NCBI GenBank assembly: GCA_934274515.1
Contig: CAKQTC010000002.1
Coordinates: 62,001 to 126,000 of the forward strand
DNA: 64,000 bases
DNA from: an uncultured Clostridia bacterium
Lineage (GTDB): Bacteria; Bacillota; Clostridia; Christensenellales; DTU072
Direction of reading: 5' to 3'
Positions 1 through 8,103 of the stretch are shown piece by piece (position 1 is the first letter of the stretch; each line of letters begins with the position of its first letter). The translations under genes and the position numbers were made by a program. The notes under the pieces were generated by a model. The model ran no database searches. It saw only the letters and a program-made list of their open reading frames with translations, and was not told the origin of the DNA.

Positions 1-2
1 TT

Positions 3-2072
3 AACGGAGTAACCGTTTCTTCCGTAATCGGTAAGATGAAATCGGGTACGACTCTCAGCGGCATATATGCGTTCGGCGAAATCGAACTGTACAACGTAGA
101 AAACGCAAAAGCCGGTATACTTTACGGCGACTCGGACAACGGAAATTACAGAGCGGTCGTGGTTAAGTACTTCGACAACAACGTGTTTGTAAACGGTAGT
201 ACGGTGGTAGGCGAAAGCACGGAAAAGGCAAACGTCGTAATGACGGGCGATTGCGTTGCGACGATGTATGATGAGTTCGTATCGAGAGGAACGAAACCGA
301 TAGTAATCGGCGGCGTTGCGATGGACGAAGAAATACTCGGAAGACTTTATCGTGACTTCGGTTATGAATACGACGGCACGAACGTTAAAGGCAAAGGTAC
401 GGAAACGTCGCCGCTCGTAATATCCACGATAGACCACATAAGAGCGATTAACGGTTATATGAACCTTAACTTCGTATTCGGTAGAGAAGTGAGAACTGTC
501 GATATGAGCGATTATGACTGCACGGTGGCGATTACCAAAGTGTTTAACGGCAGTTTGTCTACGCAAAAAGGCACGAACGCCGAAACGCTTTACACGAGAT
601 TGACCGATTTTGCGGGCAACGTCAAAACTTACTCTAAAAATATGTTCGGGTTGTTCGGACAACTTAACGGTAAAGTAAGCGACGTAATCTTCGACGAAAT
701 CGATATCGATACGGAATACGTAGGCACGGGCGCGTTGCAAGCGGGTATCGTGGCGGCAAGAGCGTATGCGAAAGCGGAAATTCGCAACGTAATGTTTGTC
801 GGAACGGAAAAGATAACGGCGAAAGACGGAACCGTTAAGGCGGCGACCGTGGCAAGTTACGTCGAAGGCGCGACCGTTACCGATATATTCGACGTCAACA
901 ACGTCGCGGTTACTGCGTACGAAGCGATAGTAGGCGGGATAGCGGCGGAAACCGACGGCATAATTCTGCCCGGAACAAACGGAAGCGTGTTCGTGCTAGG
1001 TAGGGCGGAGGCATACGGAAACAAACTGACCGTGGGCGCGGCAATAGGCAGAGTTCTGGGCGGCGGAATAACGGGCGGAAACAAAGTGTTCGCGATAAGA
1101 GAAAACGTCTACGTCGGCGGAAACGTTCTTACCGCTAAACCCGTCGGTTCGTCCAACGCGACTTACGGAATAGTTACGGAATCGTTCTCGAGCGAAAGTT
1201 TGCGTTCTGCGGAATTCGCTTCGATCGAAGGTAGCGCGTTTAACTACGTGTTTAACGAAGTTTACCCGATAAAAGGCGACGGCAGCAGTTTGAGACCGTT
1301 TGTGATTGACAACGAAAAAGACTTTGGTTATATCGACCTTATGCTTTACGCGGAATACAGCATAGAAAGCGACATCGAGTTTACCGACTTCAAGACGATA
1401 GGCGAAGGGCTTGTGTTCAGCGGCGTGCTTAAAGGCAATACCGGCGACGACATAAGCGTAGAAGGCGGAAAGATAATCAGTCTTAAAAACGTAACCGCTC
1501 CGCTCGTTTACAACAATACGGGTAAGATAAACGACCTTAGCGTGAACGTAAATTACAGAGCGACCGTCGGCAAAGGCGAAACGTTCAGATACGGCGCGAT
1601 AGCGATATTCAGCAGAGGAGAAATCAAGAACGTAACCGTCGCGGGTAGAGTGGAAATCGTTTCGGCGACGCAAGACACCACGCTATATGTGTCCGGATTC
1701 GTAGCGGTAAGCGACGGCGGCGGAGTAGAAGGCGAGTTCAGTAAACTGCAAAACTCGATAAGCGCGCTTAACATCACGATAAGCGGCGGCGGAACGGTCT
1801 ATACGGGCGGTTACGCGGCGATTGTAACCAACGGTTCGCCTAAGTTCAGTTACGGCATAGCGACGGGTTCGATAACCGTTACGGGAGCAAAGAAGACGTA
1901 CGCGGGATTGCTCGTAGGCGTGTCGCACGGACAATGCAACTGGCAACTCGGCGAAAACGCGTCGGCGGAATACACCTATGACGTGACGGTTGACGGAACG
2001 GTAATAGAAAAAGCGGACGAAGAAGGCAATCCGAGAGTGGATAACTTCTGCGGATTGATATTTGAAAATTAA
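3..2072 (+). CDS. Large surface protein, 5' end outside window
   Basis: The reading frame is open from the first bases of the window, so this is the C-terminal 689 or so residues of a longer protein; the internal Met at base 36 is not a credible start. The product is rich in Gly, Asn, Thr, Val and Ala with many short strand-turn units of the type 'GxIxN/V.xxG.V', typical of extracellular beta-solenoid or GLUG-like repeat proteins. No transmembrane anchor, LPXTG signal or catalytic motif is visible at the C-terminus, which ends in 'CGLIFEN'. A strong hairpin terminator follows 20 bases downstream. Function is unknown; a secreted adhesin or matrix protein is an inference from composition only. 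Confidence 0.75.
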   Translation, partial: NGVTVSSVIGKMKSGTTLSGIYAFGEIELYNVENAKAGILYGDSDNGNYRAVVVKYFDNNVFVNGSTVVGESTEKANVVMTGDCVATMYDEFVSRGTKPIVIGGVAMDEEILGRLYRDFGYEYDGTNVKGKGTETSPLVISTIDHIRAINGYMNLNFVFGREVRTVDMSDYDCTVAITKVFNGSLSTQKGTNAETLYTRLTDFAGNVKTYSKNMFGLFGQLNGKVSDVIFDEIDIDTEYVGTGALQAGIVAARAYAKAEIRNVMFVGTEKITAKDGTVKAATVASYVEGATVTDIFDVNNVAVTAYEAIVGGIAAETDGIILPGTNGSVFVLGRAEAYGNKLTVGAAIGRVLGGGITGGNKVFAIRENVYVGGNVLTAKPVGSSNATYGIVTESFSSESLRSAEFASIEGSAFNYVFNEVYPIKGDGSSLRPFVIDNEKDFGYIDLMLYAEYSIESDIEFTDFKTIGEGLVFSGVLKGNTGDDISVEGGKIISLKNVTAPLVYNNTGKINDLSVNVNYRATVGKGETFRYGAIAIFSRGEIKNVTVAGRVEIVSATQDTTLYVSGFVAVSDGGGVEGEFSKLQNSISALNITISGGGTVYTGGYAAIVTNGSPKFSYGIATGSITVTGAKKTYAGLLVGVSHGQCNWQLGENASAEYTYDVTVDGTVIEKADEEGNPRVDNFCGLIFEN

Positions 2073-2092
2073 TTCGACGTAAAAAAACTTAT

Positions 2093-2123
2093 AAAAAAGC
2101 GGAACCGAGAGTTCCGCTTTTTT
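2093..2123 (+). terminator. Intrinsic terminator after the surface protein
   Basis: A 7-bp stem (GCGGAAC/GTTCCGC) with loop CGAGA is preceded by six A and followed by six T, so it could work in both directions. Confidence 0.9.
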
Positions 2124-2209
2124 GTCGAACAACGCGAGAAAACAAGGCAAGGACAGATTGTGACAGTAGACGCGGGCGAGATAAATAATTAAGTTTTATC
2201 GAAAATGTG

Positions 2210-2237
2210 TTGAAAATATATAAATTCGTGTTAAAAT
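2210..2237 (+). promoter_or_regulatory. Candidate promoter of the two-component operon
   Basis: TTGAAA and TAAAAT are separated by 16 bases; the predicted start near 2244 leaves a leader of about 140 nt before the response-regulator gene. The surrounding 2124-2382 gap is very AT-rich and otherwise holds only the GTTAA repeats listed separately. Confidence 0.5.
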
Positions 2238-2290
2238 ATAAATGTAAGGAAAAATGAGAGATTAAATATCGAAAATCAATAAAAATTAAA

Positions 2291-2318
2291 GTTAAGTTAA
2301 GTTTAATAGAGTAAGTTA
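2291..2318 (+). promoter_or_regulatory. GTTAA direct repeats, possible response-regulator site
   Basis: GTTAA occurs at 2291 and 2296, a related GTTTA at 2301 and another GTTAA at 2314. OmpR/PhoB-class regulators bind short direct repeats spaced by about 10-11 bp, and the site lies just upstream of such a regulator gene, so autoregulation is possible. That assignment is inference. Confidence 0.3.
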
Positions 2319-2382
2319 ATAGTAAATAAGGTAGAAATTTATTTATACCGACGAAAAAAACATACTTAAATCGAGGTGAGTT

Positions 2383-3054
2383 ATGAACATATTGCTTGTA
2401 GAAGACGAAAAAAACTTATCCGACGCTTTGGTGCATATTCTCAAAAAAGAAAAGTACAGCGTGGACGCCGTATACGACGGACAGAGCGGACTTGACTACG
2501 GAATGACCGGACGTTACGACGTCATTTTGCTCGATATAATGCTACCCAAAATGAACGGTTATGACGTTTTGTCGAAACTCCGCGAAGAAAAAATCGCGAC
2601 TCCCGTGCTTTTGCTTACGGCGAGAAACCAAACGAGCGATAAAGTCAAAGGACTTGACCTCGGAGCGGATGATTACCTTGCAAAACCGTTTTCTACCGGA
2701 GAACTCCTTGCGCGTATACGCGCCCTGTTGAGGAGAAAAACCGACACTATAATAACCAACGAAAAAACGTTTTTGGACCTTACGCTCAACGTTTCCAACT
2801 TTGAAATGACTTGCGGAGATAAGAAAATCAAAGTTTCGCTTAAAGAAAGCGAAATAATGCAATACTTCTTGTCAAGACCGAATTTCGTCGTTACCAAAGA
2901 CGAACTCATAATCAAACTTTGGGGTTACGATTCCGACGTCGAATACAATAATATCGAGGTTTATATCTCGTTTTTGCGTAAAAAACTCGCATTTTTATGC
3001 TCAAAAGTCGTAATAAGCACCGTTCGTGGCGTGGGGTATAAATTGGAGGGCTGA
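2383..3054 (+). CDS. OmpR/PhoB-family response regulator
   Basis: This is a 223-residue response regulator. Residues 1-115 form a receiver domain with the acidic pocket 'VEDE' at the N-terminus, the phospho-acceptor Asp51 in 'LLDIMLP' and the conserved Lys101 in 'AKPF'. Residues about 130-223 are a winged-helix DNA-binding domain of OmpR type ending in 'TVRGVGYKLEG'. The start has a good Shine-Dalgarno (GAGGTGAG) 7 bases upstream. The stop overlaps the start of the histidine kinase gene by one base (TGATG), so the pair is translationally coupled. It is most likely phosphorylated by that kinase; the regulon is unknown. Confidence 0.95.
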   Translation: MNILLVEDEKNLSDALVHILKKEKYSVDAVYDGQSGLDYGMTGRYDVILLDIMLPKMNGYDVLSKLREEKIATPVLLLTARNQTSDKVKGLDLGADDYLAKPFSTGELLARIRALLRRKTDTIITNEKTFLDLTLNVSNFEMTCGDKKIKVSLKESEIMQYFLSRPNFVVTKDELIIKLWGYDSDVEYNNIEVYISFLRKKLAFLCSKVVISTVRGVGYKLEG

Positions 3055-4268
3055 TGTTTGCCAAAATTCGGCGAAAAACGGCGCTTTATCAACTTGGCGT
3101 CGTAGCCGCCGTCCTGCTCGTCGTTTTCGCGTTTAGTTGCGTTTATAACTACGAACGTATGCTAAGCGAAGTAGACAAAAGATTAACGTCCCTTGAAAAA
3201 GTAGGGACGTTTTTCCCCGATAGACCGAAAACGGAACTCGGTTTCGACGGACAGAGAAACGCGCTCGTAATAAGAGTTTACAGCGACGGCAAATATAAAT
3301 TATCGACAAACTCGTTTTACGACGAAGAAAGCGTGAAAAAACTTATTTCCGTAGCAACCGACGACAATGATAAAATTACGGTAAACGGCAATAATATCGC
3401 TTATTCGATGAAGAAAAACGGCGGCGACACGTTTTATACGATTTATGTGTACGATTATACCGGCGAATTCCAAAGTTTTCTAGTCAATTTGCTTACCACG
3501 CTCCTTACCGGGCTTGCTGTTATGCTCGTGGTCGCGTTTTTCGTGTTTAGATTTACGAATCGCAATCTCGCGCCGATAGAGGACGCGTTTAATAAGCAAA
3601 AAGAACTTATCGCAAACGCCTCGCACGAACTGAAAACGCCGCTTACGATAATAAACACCGACCTTGCCATACTAAATTCGACTGCGGACGAAATGACGGA
3701 AGAACAGCGCAAATGGCTCGCCGGGATAGGGACGCAAGTAGCGAGAATGTCCGCAATGATAAACGAAATGCTAGAACTCGCAAGACTGGAATCGGGCAGG
3801 GGAAAAGACTTTGAAAAAGTCGATTTATCGTTCGTCACGCAAACCGTCGTGTTGGAGACCGAAGCGCTTGCGTTTGAAAAACATATCGTTATGTCAAGCG
3901 AAATCGCAGACTCCGTGTACGTTACCGCAAGAAAACAAGATATAGAAAAACTCGTGTTTATTCTCATAGAAAACGCATTAAAGTATACCGAACCCGACGG
4001 TAAGATAACCGTAAGTCTTGTTTTGGAGAAACACAAGGCGATGCTTAAAGTTCGCAACACAGGGGAGGGAATACCGCGAGAAAGAATGCCGAAACTTTTT
4101 GACAGGTTTTATCGGTGCGACGAATCGCACACGGAAAGCGGCAGTTTCGGACTCGGATTGTCCATAGCGAAAGCGATAGCGGACGCCAACAACGCGACGA
4201 TAGGCGTTGACAGCGAAGAAGGCGGTTATACCGAGTTTATAGTCGTTTTTAGGGAATCCGGGACGTAA
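3054..4268 (+). CDS. Sensor histidine kinase, partner of the adjacent regulator
   Basis: A 404-residue membrane histidine kinase. Two hydrophobic segments (about 12-30 and 143-165) bracket an extracellular sensor loop of about 110 residues. No clear HAMP domain follows; only about 15 residues separate the second helix from the dimerisation helices. The H-box 'ASHELKTPLT' carries the phospho-acceptor His191. The N-box 'LIENALKYT', G1 'GEGIP', F-box 'LFDRFYR' and G2 'GSFGLGLSIAKAIA' form the ATPase domain. The class resembles short CiaH/PhoR-like kinases. It overlaps the response-regulator gene by one base. The stimulus cannot be inferred. Confidence 0.93.
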   Translation: MFAKIRRKTALYQLGVVAAVLLVVFAFSCVYNYERMLSEVDKRLTSLEKVGTFFPDRPKTELGFDGQRNALVIRVYSDGKYKLSTNSFYDEESVKKLISVATDDNDKITVNGNNIAYSMKKNGGDTFYTIYVYDYTGEFQSFLVNLLTTLLTGLAVMLVVAFFVFRFTNRNLAPIEDAFNKQKELIANASHELKTPLTIINTDLAILNSTADEMTEEQRKWLAGIGTQVARMSAMINEMLELARLESGRGKDFEKVDLSFVTQTVVLETEALAFEKHIVMSSEIADSVYVTARKQDIEKLVFILIENALKYTEPDGKITVSLVLEKHKAMLKVRNTGEGIPRERMPKLFDRFYRCDESHTESGSFGLGLSIAKAIADANNATIGVDSEEGGYTEFIVVFRESGT

Positions 4269-4274
4269 GGTTTT

Positions 4275-4433
4275 TTATTTTTTGACAAGGTAGAATTTGT
4301 CGTTATCGCACTTAGGACAGATTTTCGGCGTTCCGTTGCATTGCATGGTTACGCCGCAAGACGCGCAGCGGTACACCGACGGGCGTTCGCATTTTTTCTT
4401 GTCGATAGTCACGGTTTCTTTGTTCGTGTCCAT
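4275..4433 (-). CDS. 52-residue zinc-ribbon protein
   Basis: A small ORF on the minus strand begins MDTNKETVTIDKKKCERPSV and has Cys pairs in 'YRCASCGV' and 'KICPKCDN' (CxxC-x13-CxxC), a rubredoxin-like zinc ribbon. A Shine-Dalgarno (AAGGAG) lies 9 bases before the ATG. It is convergent with the histidine kinase gene (6 bp between the stops) and divergent from dnaX. Such mini zinc ribbons are common in Clostridia; the function is not known. Confidence 0.75.
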   Translation of the reverse strand: MDTNKETVTIDKKKCERPSVYRCASCGVTMQCNGTPKICPKCDNDKFYLVKK

Positions 4434-4501
4434 ATTTAATAACTCCTTTTTAATTTTAATTACTTAAAATAATAATTGCCTAGTTAAAAACTTTTTATGC
4501 G

Positions 4502-4530
4502 TTGCAAACCGCGACGTTTTAGGTTATACT
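4502..4530 (+). promoter_or_regulatory. dnaX promoter giving a leaderless transcript
   Basis: TTGCAA, 17-bp spacer, TATACT. The -10 box ends 7 bases before the dnaX ATG, so transcription should start at or one base before the initiation codon. No Shine-Dalgarno is present. Confidence 0.7.
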
Positions 4531-4537
4531 TATTTAC

Positions 4538-6223
4538 ATGGAATATACTTCTATTTATCGCAGATTCAGACCGACTACGTTTGACGACGTTATCGGGCAA
4601 AACCACATCGTTCGCACGCTTACGAACATTATCAAATCCGGCAAAATCGGACACGCGTATCTTTTCACGGGTACGCGCGGCACGGGAAAAACTTCCTGCG
4701 CTAAGATTTTCGCGCGCGCGGTAAACTGTCTTACGCCGAAAAACGGTTCCCCTTGCGGAGAGTGCGAGGTTTGTAAAAAACTCGCCGAATCGTCGGGAGT
4801 GGACATAATCGAAATAGACGCCGCGAGCAACAACGGCGTAGACGAAATTCGTACGCTTAAAGAAAACGTTATGTACCGCCCGACGATAGGAAGGTACAAA
4901 GTTTATATCATCGACGAAGTGCATATGCTCACCGCGTCGGCGTTTAACGCGCTGTTAAAAACGCTGGAAGAACCGCCGGAGCATATCGTGTTTATTCTTG
5001 CGACGACCGAAGTGCAAAAACTTCCGCAAACGATTTTGTCGCGTTGCGTTCGGTTCGATTTCCGACTTATAGAAACCGAAGATTTGATAAAGTTGTTAAA
5101 ACGAATTTACGATGAACTCGGCGTAGGGTACGACGAGCGCGCGCTGGTCAAGATAGCCGTATGCGGAGAAGGGAGCGTACGAGATACGCTAAGCGTAGCG
5201 GATATGTGTATGTCGTATTGCGGCGATTATATCGGATACGAGGACGCGTTGGAAGTGCTTTGCGCGACGGATTTTTCCACGCTCGATTCTCTTGCCGGAG
5301 CAATTCTCGACGGAAACGTAGGTAAGTCGCTGGACGAATCGGACAGACTTCTCCGTATGGGAAGAGCGACGCTCGGCAGAGATTTGGCGAATTATTATAA
5401 CGAACTTATCACCGTAAAAAACGTGCCCGATTACAAACCGAAAACGATGACGAACGAAGAATACGAAACGCTTAAAAACAGAGCGGAAAAATATTCGACG
5501 TACCGGATAAGTCGCGTTATGGAAATAATGGCAGGGATAGAGAACCAACTTCGGTTTGCGTCGCAACCGCGTATATTGATGGAAGCGAACGTGATAAAGT
5601 GCTGCGAACTCACCACGGAAACAACAGCGGACGGAATGGCTGGTAGAATACGCGATCTCGAAGCGCAACTCGATTACCTTAAAAGAAACGGCGTAAGCGT
5701 TTTGTCCGAAAGCGAGAGTTCGTCCGCCGAAAGCCCCACCCGCCCGCCCGTTAGGGATAGAGTGCAAAGTTCTGCCGAAAAAAAGCCCGCGCCGAAAGAG
5801 AAGAAGAAAGACATAACCGAACTTCTTGCCGAAGCGGGAGAAGAGAAGAAAGCGGAAGAACTTATTTTTTCGGAGAGCGATACAAACGAGTCGGGCGTTG
5901 TCGAAGCCAAAGAGATATGGTCGCGCGTACAGGAAAAAATTAATGCGTCGAACGAATTTTTGTTAAAAATGATGTGCGAAGGGATAAACACGGGCATGGC
6001 TGTCGTAGGGGACGAGTTCGTGCTTACGGTCAAGGACAATGCCACTTACGAAAATCTAAACCGCCCGACGGCAAACAAAACGATGAACGATTTTATCGGC
6101 GAAGAAACCGACGGTAAACTTAAATTCGTTTGCAGAAAAAAAGAAGAAAAAGGCGTTTCGCCCGAAAGCAGGGTCGCGCTAAACGAGTTATTCAACGGTC
6201 AAATACGATTTAAGAAGCAATAA
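4538..6223 (+). CDS. dnaX: DNA polymerase III subunits gamma/tau
   Basis: A 561-residue clamp-loader ATPase that loads the beta clamp during chromosome replication. The N-terminus 'MEYTSIYRRFRPTTFDDVIG' matches the family start. The Walker A 'GTRGTGKT' is at 45-52, the zinc module Cys64/73/76/79 follows, Walker B 'IIDEVHML' is near 124-131, and the arginine-finger SRC motif 'ILSRCVRFDF' lies near 165-174. Residues beyond about 370 form a charged linker and a tau-like C-terminal domain. Codons 414-416 contain A-AAA-AAG, the same heptamer as the E. coli gamma frameshift site. The usual ybaB-recR partners are not downstream but 2.3 kb away on the opposite strand. Confidence 0.97.
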   Translation: MEYTSIYRRFRPTTFDDVIGQNHIVRTLTNIIKSGKIGHAYLFTGTRGTGKTSCAKIFARAVNCLTPKNGSPCGECEVCKKLAESSGVDIIEIDAASNNGVDEIRTLKENVMYRPTIGRYKVYIIDEVHMLTASAFNALLKTLEEPPEHIVFILATTEVQKLPQTILSRCVRFDFRLIETEDLIKLLKRIYDELGVGYDERALVKIAVCGEGSVRDTLSVADMCMSYCGDYIGYEDALEVLCATDFSTLDSLAGAILDGNVGKSLDESDRLLRMGRATLGRDLANYYNELITVKNVPDYKPKTMTNEEYETLKNRAEKYSTYRISRVMEIMAGIENQLRFASQPRILMEANVIKCCELTTETTADGMAGRIRDLEAQLDYLKRNGVSVLSESESSSAESPTRPPVRDRVQSSAEKKPAPKEKKKDITELLAEAGEEKKAEELIFSESDTNESGVVEAKEIWSRVQEKINASNEFLLKMMCEGINTGMAVVGDEFVLTVKDNATYENLNRPTANKTMNDFIGEETDGKLKFVCRKKEEKGVSPESRVALNELFNGQIRFKKQ

Positions 6224-6225
6224 CG

Positions 6226-6256
6226 AAAGTTTCGCAAAAAAAGCGGAACTTTTTTC
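6226..6256 (+). terminator. dnaX terminator
   Basis: AAAGTTTCGC pairs with GCGGAACTTT around a seven-A loop and runs into T6, immediately after the dnaX stop codon. Confidence 0.8.
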
Positions 6257-6265
6257 TTTCGGTGA

Positions 6266-6342
6266 CATTAAGAAAGGGAACCCGAAAAAAATATCGGATT
6301 CCCTTTCTATGATAAGGGGGAAAATTATGAGCTTTTTAATAT
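6266..6342 (-). ncRNA. Tandem small RNA, copy A
   Basis: On the minus strand a consensus promoter (see 6349-6376) predicts a start near 6342. The transcript would be about 77 nt. After a short A/T-rich 5' end comes a 26-nt core (6308-6333 on the plus strand) identical to copy B. The core contains an unpaired UUUUCCCCCUUAUC. A long GC-containing hairpin (6271-6308, 15-bp stem with loop A/T) then ends in UUUCUU, an intrinsic terminator with a rather poor U-tract. There is no ORF in the transcript. The design (5' unstructured C-rich region plus terminator hairpin) is that of Firmicutes trans-acting sRNAs such as RsaE-type RNAs with anti-Shine-Dalgarno loops. Target and family are unknown. Confidence 0.7.
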
Positions 6343-6348
6343 ATTTCA

Positions 6349-6376
6349 ATTATACACCTTATAAAAAATTTGTCAA
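6349..6376 (-). promoter_or_regulatory. Promoter of small RNA copy A
   Basis: Minus-strand TTGACA (6376-6371), 16-bp spacer, TATAAT (6354-6349); both boxes match the housekeeping sigma consensus exactly. Confidence 0.85.
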
Positions 6377-6441
6377 GCGCAATAACCCGTATTTATTGGT
6401 AATTTAAGGTTATCGATTTCCGTAACCGCTTTGCTTTCGAC

Positions 6442-6524
6442 AAAAAGAAAAGAACTTCGACAAACGCCGAAGTCCTTTCCTTTATGATAAGGGGGAAAAT
6501 TATGAGCTGATTGATTTGTTTTAT
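6442..6524 (-). ncRNA. Tandem small RNA, copy B
   Basis: Second small RNA gene, upstream of copy A in the direction of transcription. The predicted RNA runs from about 6524 to 6442 (about 83 nt). Its 26-nt core (6483-6508 on the plus strand) is identical to copy A, including the five consecutive C. The 5' ends and terminator sequences of the two copies differ, so only promoter type, core and architecture are conserved. The terminator is a 13-bp hairpin (arms GGAAAGGACTTCG and CGAAGTTCTTTTC) followed by TTTTT, a strong intrinsic terminator. The M1 peptidase gene starts about 130 bp away in the opposite direction, so the promoter region is shared. Confidence 0.75.
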
Positions 6525-6530
6525 GGCTCT

Positions 6531-6559
6531 ATTATATATGATAAATTTTGAAGTGTCAA
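6531..6559 (-). promoter_or_regulatory. Promoter of small RNA copy B
   Basis: Minus-strand TTGACA (6559-6554), 17-bp spacer, TATAAT (6536-6531), an exact consensus promoter. Confidence 0.88.
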
Positions 6560-6656
6560 GCAGTAGGTTATTACAAAAAAAATCAATTAGGTAAAATAAT
6601 AGTAAAAGAATAATTTTTCGTTGCACGGCATAGATTTTAACTAATCGAGGTATTTT

Positions 6657-8093
6657 ATGAAGAAAAAGTTGTTGTTTTTTTGTATTTTGACGTTGATAGC
6701 GGTTGTATTGACATGTTCGGCGTGTAAAGATAAGGGGAGAGCGAGCGACGAGTTGAGTTACGATATGAAATTATCGCTTGAAAAGAACGTGATTACCGGG
6801 GAAGAAACGGTCTATTACAAAAACGTTTACGCGGAAAGCCTAAGCGAGAGCGTTTTTCATTTATATGCGAACGCGTATTCGCTCGAAGCGGCGAATCCTG
6901 CGTATAAGAGCGCGCTCGAAACTTACGGCGGAACGGAGATTAAAACTGTCGCGATAAACGGCGAAAAAGCAGAATTTACGATTAGCGAAGACAGGGAATA
7001 TCTTACCGTCAAGCACGGAGCCGTCAAGAAAAACGGTTCGATAAGTATTACGATAGGGTTTGTGACGACCGTTCCTTCGGGAGAACTGCGTCTGTCAACC
7101 GACGGGACCGCCTACACACTTTCGGGTTTTTACCCTCAGTTATCCGTTTATGACGGCGGAGCGTTCAGAACCGACAAATTCAGCGCGACGGGCGACCCTG
7201 CGTATTCGGGCGTAGCGGCGTATAAAATAGAGTTCGAGTGTGACAAGTCGCTTGTGATTGCCGCGTCGGTCAAACAGAGCGCGATTACGACTACCGATAA
7301 AAGACAAACCGTGACGTACGACGGGACAGGAATAAGGGATTTTGCCTTCGTTTGCAGCCCCGATTACAACGTCGTCAACGGACAAGCGGGAGAAGTAAAC
7401 GTATATTACTTTTATAAGACGGACGACAATGCGCAACAAACGCTCGATCTTGCCGTGAACGCGTTAAAGACGTACGGAGAAACGTTCGGAGAGTATCCTT
7501 TTGACACGTATACGGTCGTTCGCGCGCCTTTTGTATGCGACGGAATGGAATACAGCGGACTTGCGTTAATCGGCGAAAAGTGCGGCGACGTCGGCAACGC
7601 GGTTCTTCACGAAACGGCACATCAATGGTGGTACGGCGTAGTCGGCAACGATAACATAAACGAAAGTTATATGGACGAAGGTCTTGCGACGTTCAGCGCG
7701 GCTTATTATTACGAGTTAGTCGGTGAAACCGAAAAATTCGACAAGGAAATAAACGCGATTAAGAGGGCGTATATGAGTTATGAAAAACTGCAAAAAAAGA
7801 GAAATTCGACGATTAGTTTGTCGATGAACCGCCCGGTGTACGAGTTTACCGATTACCAGTACACTATGGTCGAATACTATAAAGGTTGTATGATGTTTGA
7901 CAATCTATACGAACTTTACGGCAAAGACAAATTCAACGCGTGTCTGAAAAAATATTGCGAAAACAACAAATTCGGGTTTGGAGGAAAAACGGCGTTCGCG
8001 GCAGCGGCAAAAACAACGATGGGCGACGTAGGCGGACTTATGGACGGTTGGATAAGCGATAAACTCCTCACGGCTACGTTCGGCGAAGTATAA
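6657..8093 (+). CDS. M1-family (gluzincin) metallopeptidase lipoprotein
   Basis: A 478-residue membrane-attached peptidase. The N-terminus is a lipoprotein signal peptide with lipobox 'LTCSAC' (Cys at about 23). Residues about 30-220 form the beta-rich N-terminal domain of M1 aminopeptidases. The catalytic zinc site is 'HETAH' (His318, Glu319, His322) with the third ligand Glu in 'NESYMDEG' about 20 residues later. The canonical GAMEN exopeptidase motif appears as 'GMEYSG', upstream of HExxH, where the family has it. Start chosen at the ATG with GAGG upstream. It probably trims peptides at the cell surface for nutrient uptake. A small membrane-protein gene follows 10 bp later. Confidence 0.88.
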   Translation: MKKKLLFFCILTLIAVVLTCSACKDKGRASDELSYDMKLSLEKNVITGEETVYYKNVYAESLSESVFHLYANAYSLEAANPAYKSALETYGGTEIKTVAINGEKAEFTISEDREYLTVKHGAVKKNGSISITIGFVTTVPSGELRLSTDGTAYTLSGFYPQLSVYDGGAFRTDKFSATGDPAYSGVAAYKIEFECDKSLVIAASVKQSAITTTDKRQTVTYDGTGIRDFAFVCSPDYNVVNGQAGEVNVYYFYKTDDNAQQTLDLAVNALKTYGETFGEYPFDTYTVVRAPFVCDGMEYSGLALIGEKCGDVGNAVLHETAHQWWYGVVGNDNINESYMDEGLATFSAAYYYELVGETEKFDKEINAIKRAYMSYEKLQKKRNSTISLSMNRPVYEFTDYQYTMVEYYKGCMMFDNLYELYGKDKFNACLKKYCENNKFGFGGKTAFAAAAKTTMGDVGGLMDGWISDKLLTATFGEV

Positions 8094-8103
8094 TAAAGGG
8101 AGA

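Noticed and set aside
6327..6407. Plus-strand 26-codon ORF starting in the small-RNA core (ATG AGC TTT...) with AAGGGGG upstream
   Set aside because: Copy B has ATG AGC TGA at the same place, so the frame is not conserved; promoters and terminators place the functional transcript on the minus strand.
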